DNA from: an uncultured delta proteobacterium
Lineage (GTDB): Bacteria; Desulfobacterota; Desulfovibrionia; Desulfovibrionales; Desulfovibrionaceae
Reading direction: 5' to 3'
Assembly (NCBI GenBank): GCA_900079685.1
Contig: LT599019.1
Span: forward strand, 699,999-763,998
Length of the DNA stretch: 64,000 nt
In this document: positions 38,636 to 47,164 of the stretch, piece by piece
Layout: each line of letters starts with the position of its first letter
How positions within the stretch are numbered: position 1 is the stretch's first letter
Translations under genes and position numbers: made by a program
Notes under the pieces: model-generated
The model's database searches: none
What the model was told of the DNA's origin: nothing
Seen by the model: only the letters and a program-made list of their open reading frames with translations

Positions 38636-38968
38636 ATGCCGCACGATACCCCACTACTTCGCCTGGACAGAAACACGCACTCGCTGGTTGCGATCAGGCG
38701 GGCTCTTCATGATTTCGCAGCCACGGCGCCCATGGATGTTGCTTCGGACGGTTCCAGATATGCCATTTTTTCCCTTACGGAAAGTCAGACCCCCGAACAT
38801 TTTTGCAAGGAATTGCTCGATTGCATTATCGAGCATGAAATCCGTCTTGACCTGGAAAAAAAGTATGGCGCGATACGCCAGATCATCGTTGAACAGGCAA
38901 TACGGCCGGTTGACGATGACGCGTTAGCCGAAAAAATTTCCGCCTCATTGGCCGATTCAGAGCCATGA
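38636..38968 (+). CDS. hxsD: His-Xaa-Ser system protein HxsD
   Basis: The 110-aa protein is the first gene of a tightly overlapping four-gene unit. It has the short alpha/beta form of HxsD, with ELLDCIIEHEIRLDLEKKYG followed by IIVEQAIRPV, the family's conserved helix motif. HxsD may act as the recognition or chaperone-like partner for the radical-SAM pair; its biochemical role is not established. The stop overlaps the hxsB start (ATGA). Identification rests on length, motif and gene order. Confidence 0.85.
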   Translation: MPHDTPLLRLDRNTHSLVAIRRALHDFAATAPMDVASDGSRYAIFSLTESQTPEHFCKELLDCIIEHEIRLDLEKKYGAIRQIIVEQAIRPVDDDALAEKISASLADSEP

Positions 38969-40431
38969 AATTGCCGTATCGCCTGCTGCCGTTCCGCTAT
39001 AAACCCCTTGGCGAAAAAATTCTCCTGGTTAACGAAACCGGAGAGTACCACGCCGTGACGCCGGAAGAGTGGCAACGGATTGTTGCAGGGCGCCTGGTAC
39101 CGGATGAAGATATTTTTCATGATCTCACCGCGAAGGATTTCATCTGTAGCGGCTATTCACCCGCGCGCATCAACAGGATTGCCGCCAAGTACCGGACCAG
39201 AAAAAAGTATCTGTTTGAATCCACGGCGCTCCATATGTTCGTCGTGACGCATCGTTGCAACCAAAGCTGCGCGTACTGTCATGCTTCTTCAATAGAAAGC
39301 CTCGCCCGGTCACCACGGGAGGACATGCCGCCCGAAGTCGCCCGGAAAGGCGTGGAGCGGGCTTTTGAAAGTCCCTCACCGTACCTCAAATTCGAATTCC
39401 AAGGCGGCGAGCCGACGCTGAACTTTGAAACCGTCGAAGCGATTGTCCGCCATGCGGAACTCCTCAACGTGTCCGCGGGAAAACGCATCGAGTTCGTTAT
39501 CTGCACGAATCTCCATTCACTGCAAGAGCGACATCTTGATTTTTATCGGGAGCATGGCATTCACGTTTCCACATCACTGGACGGGCCGGAAGCCTTGCAT
39601 GACGCCTGCCGCAAGACACTGAGCGGGGAAGGGACATACCGGGCCGCGACAAACGCCATGAAACGGGTCAAATCGGCGCTCGGCGACGATACCCTGTCCG
39701 CCCTGCTTACGGTGACGAAACACTCCATCGGGGCGTTGCGGGATGTCATCAACGAGTATATCGCTTCGGGCTTCCGCAGCATCTTCATCCGCCGGCTGAA
39801 TATGATAGGCATGGCTCAACAGCAAGGCAAAAACCTGCACTACGCCGACGACCAGTTTTTGGATGCATACGTTGACGCGCTCGAGTACATCATAGCCCTG
39901 AACAAACAAGGCTGCTTCTTCGTTGAAGAGTTCGCAGCCATCCTGCTCAGAAAAATTCTGACACCGTTCGGATCCGGCTTCGTGGACATGCAATCACCGG
40001 CAGGCACCGGTCTCAGCGCTGTCATATACGATGTTGACGGCGGCGTGTTCGTCTCGGACGAAGCCAGGATGCTCCATAGGGCGACGGGTAATGCCGATTT
40101 TCGTCTGGGCAACGCCTGTGACAAAACCAGAAATGAATTGTTCGCCGCGCCGATATTGAAAAGGCTTATGGAAGATTCCGCGCTCGAATGCCTGCCCGGC
40201 TGTGCATGGTGCGCGTACCTGCCTTACTGCGGTTCCGATCCCGTGAGAAATTTTTCCCTGCACGGCAGACTGGTTTCGCCTAAATCGCATGATCCGTGGT
40301 GCGGCTTTTACAAGCGGACATTTGACTATCTGTTCGGCCTGCTGCTTTCCGGCGACGAAGAGATCGCCAGCATCCTCTGGTCCTGGGCGACCGGCTTAAA
40401 ACCAGACACGCCGGGGCAGGCGGCGATATGA
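38965..40431 (+). CDS. hxsB: radical SAM maturase HxsB
   Basis: The 488-aa protein has an N-terminal domain of about 85 residues (YRLLPFRYKPLGEKILLVNE) and a radical-SAM core with the cluster motif CNQSCAYC (Cys98, 102, 105), the GGEPTL motif near 147-152, and a C-terminal Cys-rich SPASM-like region (CLPGCAWCAYLPYCGSDP, then DPWCGFYK) for auxiliary clusters. It is one of the paired radical-SAM enzymes of the His-Xaa-Ser system, thought to modify the repeat protein HxsA. Start and stop overlap both neighbours by 4 bp, implying translational coupling. Confidence 0.92.
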   Translation: MKLPYRLLPFRYKPLGEKILLVNETGEYHAVTPEEWQRIVAGRLVPDEDIFHDLTAKDFICSGYSPARINRIAAKYRTRKKYLFESTALHMFVVTHRCNQSCAYCHASSIESLARSPREDMPPEVARKGVERAFESPSPYLKFEFQGGEPTLNFETVEAIVRHAELLNVSAGKRIEFVICTNLHSLQERHLDFYREHGIHVSTSLDGPEALHDACRKTLSGEGTYRAATNAMKRVKSALGDDTLSALLTVTKHSIGALRDVINEYIASGFRSIFIRRLNMIGMAQQQGKNLHYADDQFLDAYVDALEYIIALNKQGCFFVEEFAAILLRKILTPFGSGFVDMQSPAGTGLSAVIYDVDGGVFVSDEARMLHRATGNADFRLGNACDKTRNELFAAPILKRLMEDSALECLPGCAWCAYLPYCGSDPVRNFSLHGRLVSPKSHDPWCGFYKRTFDYLFGLLLSGDEEIASILWSWATGLKPDTPGQAAI

Positions 40432-41570
40432 AAATGCTGCGCGGAACCGCCAGAAATTTGCCGCGCCCGGTAGTGGCACGTGTTGAAGACATCCACACGG
40501 ATGCCAGGGGCATTTCCCATCTGCTGCGGACACGGGAAAAGGATTTGCCGCATATCCTTTTACGGTCGGGCGCGCCGAATCCGGGGGTATTCGCCCATCC
40601 CTCCCTTTTGCTTGGAACACCCATCCGATTTTCACCCGGCGACATTCTGCGTCTCTCGCCGAGCGGTGAATGCTTCCGGCTTTATGAAGAAAGCGCCAAC
40701 GACAACGCGCTGTTCATAACCGGCGCATGTAACAGTAAATGCCTGATGTGCCCGCAGCCGCCGACTGCTCATTGTTCCGGTTATAGAGCAGAACTTTCTG
40801 CCATGCTGGACTTGTTGGATCCGTCACCCGTATCGCTCGGCGTTACCGGCGGCGAGCCCACTGTCGCGTTTGATGATCTCGTCTTTCTGATGAAAAAGAT
40901 TGCCGAGACACACCCGGAGTGCCATGTTCAGCTGCTGACCAACGGGCGCGCACTGGTCGATTACGTAAAAGCAAAGCAACTTCATGCCATGGGCCGTAAC
41001 GTCACGTACTGCATTCCTCTTTACAGTGACGTTGCGAATATCCACGACAAACTTGTCGGGGTTTCCGGCGCATTTGATCAAACGCTTGAAGGCATCGGCA
41101 ATCTCCTCCGCCTTGGTGCTGCTATCGAAATTCGCATGGTGGTGACCGCTCTCAACTACAAACGACTGCCGCAATGGGCCGAATTCCTGTACAGAAACAT
41201 GCCCGCGATCGTTCATGTGGCCATCATGGGCATGGAGCCGATCGGCCTTGCGCGGACCAACCTGGATCTGCTGTGGGTCGAGCCGGACACCTCTATAGCG
41301 GAGCTTGCCGCCGCCGTCAGAACTTTCCGCCGCCAGGGGACACCCGTTTCGCTGTATAACTACCAGTTGTGCATGCTGCCTGAATCCCTGCGGCCGTTTG
41401 CCGTAAAGTCCATCTCGGGGTGGAAAGTACGCTTTGCCCCGGAATGCAAAAAATGTATAATCCAAGACGATTGTGGCGGCTTTTTCTTTTCCGCGCTTGC
41501 ATTCCCCGATATTGCGGTGCGGCCGGTAATGAAACAAAGTGAGGCTGGACATGAGCCATCAGTTCACTAA
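40428..41570 (+). CDS. hxsC: radical SAM protein HxsC
   Basis: The 380-aa protein has an N-terminal extension of about 90 residues and then the radical-SAM motif CNSKCLMCPQ (Cys101, 105, 108), GVTGGEPT for SAM binding, and a C-terminal CKKCIIQDDCGGFF that could hold a further cluster. It is the second enzyme of the pair, without the full SPASM set of HxsB. The division of labour between the two is not known. It overlaps hxsB by 4 bp and hxsA by 20 bp. Confidence 0.92.
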   Translation: MKMLRGTARNLPRPVVARVEDIHTDARGISHLLRTREKDLPHILLRSGAPNPGVFAHPSLLLGTPIRFSPGDILRLSPSGECFRLYEESANDNALFITGACNSKCLMCPQPPTAHCSGYRAELSAMLDLLDPSPVSLGVTGGEPTVAFDDLVFLMKKIAETHPECHVQLLTNGRALVDYVKAKQLHAMGRNVTYCIPLYSDVANIHDKLVGVSGAFDQTLEGIGNLLRLGAAIEIRMVVTALNYKRLPQWAEFLYRNMPAIVHVAIMGMEPIGLARTNLDLLWVEPDTSIAELAAAVRTFRRQGTPVSLYNYQLCMLPESLRPFAVKSISGWKVRFAPECKKCIIQDDCGGFFFSALAFPDIAVRPVMKQSEAGHEPSVH

Positions 41571-42123
41571 AAAAGCCATCGGATTAGTCACAGGCATTCT
41601 GACCCTGTTTGGAACGGAGAAGGGAGCTGACGCCGCCTTGGTGGAAAGTGCCGGAGTTCCAACGCTGCCTCCGTCTTATTTTGATGAGAAACCCTTGTTG
41701 TTCATCGACCCCGGCAGCCCTGATGCCGCGGATTATCTGCTGGCCGCTCATCGGAGTCACAGCAGTCACCGCAGCCATAGCAGCCACTACTCGTCTCGAG
41801 GCGGTGGAGGCGGCGGGTATTCCAGATCCGCTCCGGTTTATACGCCACCAGCCACAAGCACGCCCAAAAATTCCGGCTCCTCAATCAAGTCGGCTCCAGC
41901 GGCGGTGGGCGCCGCCACGGCAGCTTCCCAGACCAGCCTGATAAAAAACATCCAGGAAGGACTGGTAAAACTCGGCTATACCCCTGGTCCCGCCAACGGC
42001 CAGCTAAGCAAAGAAACCAAGAAAGCCATTGCCATGTTCCAGGCTGACCAGGGGCTTACCATCAATGGCGAACCTTCGCAGGGGCTTTTGACCGAAATTC
42101 AAAGAGAAATAAAGAAAAAGTGA
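41551..42123 (+). CDS. hxsA: His-Xaa-Ser repeat protein HxsA
   Basis: The ATG at 41551 has GAGG upstream and lies inside the end of hxsC. The 190-aa product has a signal-like segment (AIGLVTGILTLFGTEKGADA), then five exact tandem His-Xaa-Ser triplets at residues 67-81 (HRS HSS HRS HSS HYS), a Gly-rich hinge, a Pro/Ser/Thr-rich stretch and a C-terminal peptidoglycan-binding domain (LVKLGYTPGPANGQLSKETK then AIAMFQADQGLTING). The repeats are the presumed modification site for HxsB/HxsC; the product would be exported and held at the cell wall. What the modified repeat does is not known. Confidence 0.93.
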   Translation: MSHQFTKKAIGLVTGILTLFGTEKGADAALVESAGVPTLPPSYFDEKPLLFIDPGSPDAADYLLAAHRSHSSHRSHSSHYSSRGGGGGGYSRSAPVYTPPATSTPKNSGSSIKSAPAAVGAATAASQTSLIKNIQEGLVKLGYTPGPANGQLSKETKKAIAMFQADQGLTINGEPSQGLLTEIQREIKKK

Positions 42124-42288
42124 CGGCTGGCCACTGATCGAGTCTCCATCAAACACCATCATAAATGCCATCGACAAAAAATACGGCACGGCAAAGTGTT
42201 CAGTAAAGCCACAACTCGGGTACTGCTCGATCTTTAAGGGTGTTATCTCCCATTCTTTTATAGCGAGCCTGAATCCTTGGCCCTCAGC

Positions 42289-42564
42289 CTAATAGGGATA
42301 GCGCACCGCTCCGGTTTCCAAATTAACCTCAATCCTAAACGGGCACAGACCTTTTTTGATTACCGGAAGAGAATAATCGGTCCCTACGATCTTATACGTA
42401 CACTGGCGGAGGGGGTAGGGCATATCCTCCTCTTTTTCCAGAAGCGCACCCCGCCACTCTCCCCGCCCATGCCCGCCGTGTCCTCGGCCTCCGCGCCTAT
42501 CATGGGCGGAGGCCGGGATTGTGAAGCAAATGAGAAGGAGCATTATCATACTCAGCGTGCGCAT
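42289..42564 (-). CDS. small secreted protein
   Basis: The 91-aa product has a signal peptide (MRTLSMIMLLLICFTIPASA, then HDRRGG), a His/Gly/Arg-rich stretch (GGRGHGGHGRGEW) and a C-terminal part with two Cys residues that could form a disulfide. AAGGAG precedes the ATG. The His-rich segment could bind metal. It is convergent with hxsA and precedes, on the same strand, nothing but its own terminus. No family recognised. Confidence 0.65.
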   Translation of the reverse strand: MRTLSMIMLLLICFTIPASAHDRRGGRGHGGHGRGEWRGALLEKEEDMPYPLRQCTYKIVGTDYSLPVIKKGLCPFRIEVNLETGAVRYPY

Positions 42565-42602
42565 ACCCAAAACACTCCTTTGCGGAAAAGCGTGACCACC
42601 AA

Positions 42603-43487
42603 TCAGGGAGCAGCCGGAGCCATTCTCGGAGACACCCCGTTTTTGCGCATGAAATCCGCCAAATCGCTGGAGGGAAGGGAAAGGTTCGTCTGGCGGTAGG
42701 ATTGTTTATCCATGTCTATCCATGTGTTGATGCCCACGACCTCGCCCCGCTCGTTGACCAGCGGGCCGCCGCTGTTGCCGTGAGAAATGATCGCCGTGTG
42801 TACGATGCGCGGTGGTTTTTGTTCCAGCAGCGTGCTGACAACGCCTTCGGAGTAGACCACTTCGGGTACGGCCTTCACGTCGCCGCGCATCAACGCCAGG
42901 TATTTGGGATCTCGATCGCTAACCGCTCCGGGGTATCCCCAGGTGCCGACCCGGTCCGCGCGGCGCACTTTCGGGGCGAAACGCAGAACCGGGGCATTGG
43001 CCGCTTTATTCGGCGGGATGCGCAACAAAGCGTAATCCCTGTTTCCCACCGGGCTGACGGCGATGATTTCAGCCGGGCACAAGCTCCCCAGCGCTTTGTT
43101 GATAACATGGACTTTGGCCTTGGCCGACCCGACCACATGGGCGTTGGTGGCAATGACGCCGGGTGCGACAAAAAAACCGGTTCCGGAGCTGCCTTTTTTC
43201 CCCTCGCTAGCCCAAACAAACACTGTGGCCCGTTCCAGGGTATCCGCCGTAACGCGGGGCAGAGAGGAGAGTGGCACGTCTGTTCGCGCGCCCTGCTGGC
43301 TGGCGGATGTCCCTATCAGAGCCTGAATCGCATCGGCAAGTCGCTGGTCAGCCTCCTCAATCTCAGCCATATTCTCCAGAGACAACTGCGCGTCGTCAGC
43401 TCCACGCGCTGCCGCCTTCTTGTACCACTCCCTGGCCTTGCCGTGATCCCGAGGGACGCCGCTGCCAAAATTGTACGCATGGCCCAC
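42603..43487 (-). CDS. trypsin-like serine protease with N-terminal Sel1 repeat, 5' end damaged
   Basis: The frame starts at a GTG (VGHAYNFGSGVPRDHGKARE). Residues 1-30 are part of a Sel1 repeat; from about 85 to 265 a chymotrypsin/HtrA-like protease follows with His117 (TNAHVV), Asp151 (GNRDYALL) and Ser239 (HGNSGGPL), so the triad is complete. No signal peptide is visible. The frame continues upstream through ARAQVQV and YTKAAEQAG until a TGA at 43548-43550 in the position where Sel1 repeats have Trp, and further stops follow, so an N-terminal part with signal and repeats seems lost. It would act in the periplasm if exported. Proximity to hxsA is suggestive only. Confidence 0.8.
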   Translation of the reverse strand: MGHAYNFGSGVPRDHGKAREWYKKAAARGADDAQLSLENMAEIEEADQRLADAIQALIGTSASQQGARTDVPLSSLPRVTADTLERATVFVWASEGKKGSSGTGFFVAPGVIATNAHVVGSAKAKVHVINKALGSLCPAEIIAVSPVGNRDYALLRIPPNKAANAPVLRFAPKVRRADRVGTWGYPGAVSDRDPKYLALMRGDVKAVPEVVYSEGVVSTLLEQKPPRIVHTAIISHGNSGGPLVNERGEVVGINTWIDMDKQSYRQTNLSLPSSDLADFMRKNGVSPRMAPAAP

Positions 43488-43619
43488 CTGGACCTGCGCA
43501 CGGGTGATCCAGGGGTTCTCTCCCGCCTGCTCCGCCGCTTTCGTATATCATGCTGTTTAAAAGTACATTCGTTATGCAACGAGTACACCTATCATGTATC
43601 GGCGTCTTTGCAAGACTCT

Positions 43620-44135
43620 TTAAAGGGTAAAAACGGTGGCATTTCTGCGGGCGTCCCACTCCAAAATTTTTGCAATAACAATTATTCCAATAATATTGCA
43701 TGTCAGCCGCAGCATCATGAATCTGAATCCCAGTGTTGCTGTCTCAAACATAATCAACGGAATTTTTGTTGTTGCCCACGCGCCAATAAACAAAAAAACA
43801 TTGAACAGGCTGGCTCCTTTTTTCAGGAGAACCCCGGCCATAGGAAAGGCCGCATACAGAGGCCCGGCAGCGGCGGAACCCAGAATGAAGGCCAGCAAGC
43901 CTCCGCGCATTCCAGAGCCGTTGCCCATGTATTTCATCATGGTTTCTCTGTCTATCCATACATCTAGCAGGCCAAGCAAAATAAAAATGGGCGGCAGGAA
44001 GGAAAGCATCTCCAAAGTATTTTCTTTGGTAATGGATAGGGCTGTCCATCCTATGTCTGGAGCCAGCAGTGTCAAGGCGATGCTTGCACCAGAGAGAACC
44101 AGAAACATTCTGTAGCGTTTAAGTAGCGCACTCAT
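43620..44135 (-). CDS. permease, second half (SO_0444/ArsP-like)
   Basis: The 171-aa membrane protein has about five helices and the motif GLLAFILGSAAAGPLYAAFPMAG, which resembles the repeated signature of the DUF318/ArsP-type permeases that are usually one protein of about 300-400 aa. The partner gene upstream carries the other half (GSITLIPGFIAFPLAASLLA), and the two overlap by 4 bp, so they likely form one transporter. Relatives export metals or organoarsenicals. The substrate is unknown here. Confidence 0.75.
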   Translation of the reverse strand: MSALLKRYRMFLVLSGASIALTLLAPDIGWTALSITKENTLEMLSFLPPIFILLGLLDVWIDRETMMKYMGNGSGMRGGLLAFILGSAAAGPLYAAFPMAGVLLKKGASLFNVFLFIGAWATTKIPLIMFETATLGFRFMMLRLTCNIIGIIVIAKILEWDARRNATVFTL

Positions 44136-44608
44136 AGAATATATCCCAAAAGAAAAGATGCAAGCACCGCGTAGGCAAGGCCCAAGGCATTACGCATAAC
44201 CGCCAGACGCTTTCCAAAATAGGTTACCTCCAACGGCAGAGTAACTATTCCTACCATCATTAACGTGGTGAGGAACATGGCAATCTGCCCATACCCGGCA
44301 CCGGCAGCCAGCAATGATGCAGCCAGAGGAAACGCGATGAAACCGGGAATTAAGGTAATGGACCCAATTACAGCGGCTATGGCCATACCCACCATTCCGG
44401 ATTCTTTGCCAAGCAGTTTTGATATGGTCTCTTCATCCAAAACGGCAAGGATAAAGCCGATAAGCAGTAAGATAGCCAAAAATTGGGGTAGAATATTCTC
44501 AAAAGACTTCCAGGCTTTTTTGAGAGCAAGGATTGTTTTTTCTCTGCTTTTCACAAACGAAACGCCGAACAGTGCGGCTGTTCCGGCATACAATACAAAT
44601 GCTGTCAT
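44132..44608 (-). CDS. permease, first half (SO_0444/ArsP-like)
   Basis: The start at 44608 (MTAFVLYAGTAALFGVSFVK) has GGAG upstream. The 158-aa product has about four to five helices and the repeat motif AAVIGSITLIPGFIAFPLAA. It overlaps the second-half gene by 4 bp and follows the small NifX-like gene after a 16-bp stem inverted repeat. Confidence 0.75.
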   Translation of the reverse strand: MTAFVLYAGTAALFGVSFVKSREKTILALKKAWKSFENILPQFLAILLLIGFILAVLDEETISKLLGKESGMVGMAIAAVIGSITLIPGFIAFPLAASLLAAGAGYGQIAMFLTTLMMVGIVTLPLEVTYFGKRLAVMRNALGLAYAVLASFLLGYIL

Positions 44609-44636
44609 ACCTATGCTCCGGCAAATTGAATCTATA

Positions 44637-44684
44637 TGTTTGTATGCGGAAGACACGCCCCAGTGCAGCTTCCGCATACAAACA
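44637..44684. repeat. 16-bp inverted repeat
   Basis: TGTTTGTATGCGGAAG and its exact reverse complement flank a 16-base spacer. The pair lies between the NifX-like gene and the permease genes. It may attenuate transcription into the permeases or serve as an operator. Confidence 0.6.
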
Positions 44685-44694
44685 GCAAAAACGC

Positions 44695-45057
44695 TTAATG
44701 TCCGCCGCACTCTCCGTGGTGTGCATGCTGGTTGCAGACAGAACCAGTCGAGGCCAGCTTGCCTTGCGCATAAGCAAGCGCGGCTTCGGATGCATCTCCT
44801 GAAGCCCCTACGACCACCGCGATTTTCTTTTCATTGAAAATGTCGATGGCTCCGCCACCCATGCCGCCGGAAATAATGACAGTGACACCTTTTTCGTGCA
44901 GAAAGTTGGGCAAAAAACCGGGTTTGTGACCGGGGTTGGGGATTCGTTCTTCTTTAACAATCTGACCGTTGTCGGCGTCAAAAATGGCAAAGGCTTCACA
45001 ATGTCCGAAGTGTCCGGCAACGTCTTTGCCGTCTGAGGCAACCGCTATTTTCATCAT
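44695..45057 (-). CDS. NifX/NifB-type dinitrogenase iron-molybdenum cofactor family protein
   Basis: The 120-aa protein begins MMKIAVASDGKDVAGHFGHC and contains FAIFDADNGQI, GVTVIISGGMGGGAIDIFNE and a C-terminal His/Cys tail (CNQHAHHGECGGH). Proteins of this family bind metal-sulfur clusters; the orange protein of Desulfovibrio is a member and binds a Mo-Cu cluster. No nitrogenase genes are nearby. The start overlaps the ATPase stop. Binding of a metal cluster is inferred. Confidence 0.87.
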   Translation of the reverse strand: MMKIAVASDGKDVAGHFGHCEAFAIFDADNGQIVKEERIPNPGHKPGFLPNFLHEKGVTVIISGGMGGGAIDIFNEKKIAVVVGASGDASEAALAYAQGKLASTGSVCNQHAHHGECGGH

Positions 45058-45938
45058 CTGAGTGTCTCCCGCTTGCTAAGCAAGCTCATTGTAGTGTTAA
45101 AAAGTAAGTGGACGGCTTTGCCAGCGGGGCAATCTACATCAATAATGCTTTGCCCGCTGTTGACCGTTTTGACCACCTGAGAATCAAAGGGAATTTTTCC
45201 AATAAACGGGATGCTGTTTTCCTTGCAAAAGACTTCTATTGCTTGCGTATTCGCTTCACTCATATCGTGTTTGTTGACGCAGACAGCCATGCCCACGCCG
45301 AACTTGCCCGCTGTTTTAACAATGCGTTCCATATCGCTGATGCCCGATAATGATGGCTCTGCGACGATGAGAACCATGTCTACTCCGTTTAGCGAAGCAA
45401 TAACCGGGCAACCTATACCGGGGGAGCCGTCAATAATGGCAAGGGGTGTTGCAGGCAGCGCATTCTCCCGCATACGCTTTTTTACTTCTGTGACCAGCAT
45501 GCCGGAATTGCCTTTTCCCATTTTCAGTTTGGCGGTAGAAAATGTGGACTTTTCATCCGAATACAGCATCATTTCTCCGGCAGGGTCAGGAACAAGGCTG
45601 ACCGCTTTTTGCGGGCATACAGCCTCGCAGACGCCGCAACCTTCACAAGCGGGTGTATCAATCGTATAGCCGCCGTCTTTATGGACTATTGCCCCAAAGC
45701 GGCAATGGCGCAGGCATTGGCCACACTGAACGCACTTGCCTTGGTCGATGTAGGCAATGTCCAATCCATAAAAAGGCGTTTGTTTTGACGGAACGCCTTT
45801 ATTCAGAGCAAAATGCAGATTGGGCGCGTCCACATCACAATCGGCACAGGCTTTGGCCTGGGCCAGTTTGATGAACGCAGCGGCAACAGTCGTCTTGCCT
45901 GTGCCGCCTTTTCCACTGAGGATAAGCAGTTGTTTCAT
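45054..45938 (-). CDS. MinD/Mrp-type ATPase with ferredoxin insert (first)
   Basis: The start at 45938 has AGGAGG upstream and a 4-bp overlap with the previous gene. The 294-aa product has the deviant Walker A SGKGGTGKTT (8-17), CDVDAPN (34-40) and a two-cluster ferredoxin insert with CVQCGQCLRHC (69-79) and CEGCGVCEAVC (98-108). Such proteins occur in pairs in the Desulfovibrio ORP cluster and in archaea, and probably bind or carry iron-sulfur clusters with ATP. It acts in the cytoplasm, presumably as a partner of the next ATPase. Confidence 0.9.
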   Translation of the reverse strand: MKQLLILSGKGGTGKTTVAAAFIKLAQAKACADCDVDAPNLHFALNKGVPSKQTPFYGLDIAYIDQGKCVQCGQCLRHCRFGAIVHKDGGYTIDTPACEGCGVCEAVCPQKAVSLVPDPAGEMMLYSDEKSTFSTAKLKMGKGNSGMLVTEVKKRMRENALPATPLAIIDGSPGIGCPVIASLNGVDMVLIVAEPSLSGISDMERIVKTAGKFGVGMAVCVNKHDMSEANTQAIEVFCKENSIPFIGKIPFDSQVVKTVNSGQSIIDVDCPAGKAVHLLFNTTMSLLSKRETLR

Positions 45939-46783
45939 GCCGATCCTCCTTGCTGCCTGATGTCTTCCAACAGGCCTAAAAAGATAGCCCGGTATTTTTC
46001 CGACTCCTTGACTGCAATTTTGGCTTCGGCATTCAGAGCAGCCAAGTCCTGGGCAAAAGGGATTGCCCCAAGAATAGGCACGCCATTTTCGCGGCAAAAG
46101 GTTTCAGACGGGTTTACGTCATCCGGTAGGCATTTGTTGAGCAGCACGGCATGCGGCTTTTGAAACAAGGTTACGAGTTCATGCACCATGCGCAAGTTAT
46201 GTTCTCCAAATACAGTCGGTTCGGCCACGAGCAGGCAAAAGTCGGCGTCTTTTATGCTTTCCATGACAACGCAGGCGCTTCCGGGCGGGCAGTCAATAAT
46301 GACCGTTTCTTCAGGGGCAGACGCAAGGTTATCCAAAGCGGCCTTGATGACCGGAACCCCAGAGGCTTCTCCGGTATTGAGCATGCCGGTACATACCGTA
46401 ACATCGCCCGATCGCCCTTGGCGGATTACCCCGATTGCTTTTGGTTCTTCCGTAATTGCTTTGGCTGGGCAAAGAAGAGCGCAGCCGCCGCAGGAATGGC
46501 AGATGTCGTCAAACACTTTTACTTTGTTGCCGATAAAGGCCAAAGCGTTGTACTTGCAGAAGGAAACACAGGTCCGGCAGCCAGTGCAAAGCGCTGTGTT
46601 TACAACCGGAACCGGAACGGAAACCGTTGCTTCGGCCACATTTTCCGGCTTAAAAAACAAATGTCCGTTAGGTTCTTCCACATCACAGTCCACATATAAT
46701 GAACGGCCAGCCACGGCGGCTAAATTGACAGCGGTAAAGGTTTTGCCTGTTCCTCCCTTGCCGCTCAATACCGCTATTTTCAT
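45935..46783 (-). CDS. MinD/Mrp-type ATPase with ferredoxin insert (second)
   Basis: The 282-aa protein starts MKIAVLSGKGGTGKTFTAVN and has DCDVEEPNGHLFF plus two four-Cys motifs, CTGCRTCVSFC (66-76) and CHSCGGCALLC (95-105). It is homologous to its neighbour throughout, so the two may form a heterodimer. The ATG at 46783 is chosen over an upstream Met because it is directly before the P-loop; its ribosome site is weak, consistent with coupling to the upstream gene 4 bp away. Confidence 0.9.
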   Translation of the reverse strand: MKIAVLSGKGGTGKTFTAVNLAAVAGRSLYVDCDVEEPNGHLFFKPENVAEATVSVPVPVVNTALCTGCRTCVSFCKYNALAFIGNKVKVFDDICHSCGGCALLCPAKAITEEPKAIGVIRQGRSGDVTVCTGMLNTGEASGVPVIKAALDNLASAPEETVIIDCPPGSACVVMESIKDADFCLLVAEPTVFGEHNLRMVHELVTLFQKPHAVLLNKCLPDDVNPSETFCRENGVPILGAIPFAQDLAALNAEAKIAVKESEKYRAIFLGLLEDIRQQGGSA

Positions 46784-46787
46784 AGAG

Positions 46788-47153
46788 CTAGGCCCCATGC
46801 CCGTGGAACCCGGCATGAATTTCTTCAAGAACCGGCAACTTGCCTTCAGTAAACAGTGTAATGTTTACTGCCGCACTTCCATCATTCGACTTGTGCAGGG
46901 CAATATTGGCCGCTTGCAGCACATCGGCGGCGTTTTGGCCGCAACGGGGAGTCAACAACGCATCAGCCTTGCTGTCCACAAGTGCTTGCGCGGCTTTTAT
47001 ACCGGCTCCACCCTGTGCGGATGCGCCGGGATTATCAACGATCTCGCTTTGGCGGCTTTCGGTATTAAACAGCAAAAAATATGGGGCACGCCCAAAGGAC
47101 GGGCATACCGCCGCGTTCATGTCTTTTGTTTCAACTGGAACTGCTACTAGCAT
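46788..47153 (-). CDS. NifX-type cluster-binding protein
   Basis: The 121-aa protein starts MLVAVPVETKDMNAAVCPSF at 47153 (GGAG upstream) and has the family signature FGRAPYFLLFN, GAGIKAAQALVDSKADALLT and RCGQNAADVLQAANI. It is a second member of the dinitrogenase cofactor family in this operon, at its 5' side, paralleling the one at 44695. It could bind a metal cluster delivered by the two ATPases. Confidence 0.85.
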   Translation of the reverse strand: MLVAVPVETKDMNAAVCPSFGRAPYFLLFNTESRQSEIVDNPGASAQGGAGIKAAQALVDSKADALLTPRCGQNAADVLQAANIALHKSNDGSAAVNITLFTEGKLPVLEEIHAGFHGHGA

Positions 47154-47164
47154 TGGAATATCTC

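Noticed and set aside
41817..42123. HxsA C-terminal part as a separate peptidoglycan hydrolase
   Set aside because: Only the peptidoglycan-binding domain is present, with no catalytic domain, and it is in frame with the HxS repeats.
44695..47153. Nitrogen-fixation cluster, suggested by NifX/NifB-type genes
   Set aside because: No nitrogenase structural or nifE/N genes are present and the gene set matches the ORP/Mrp type instead.
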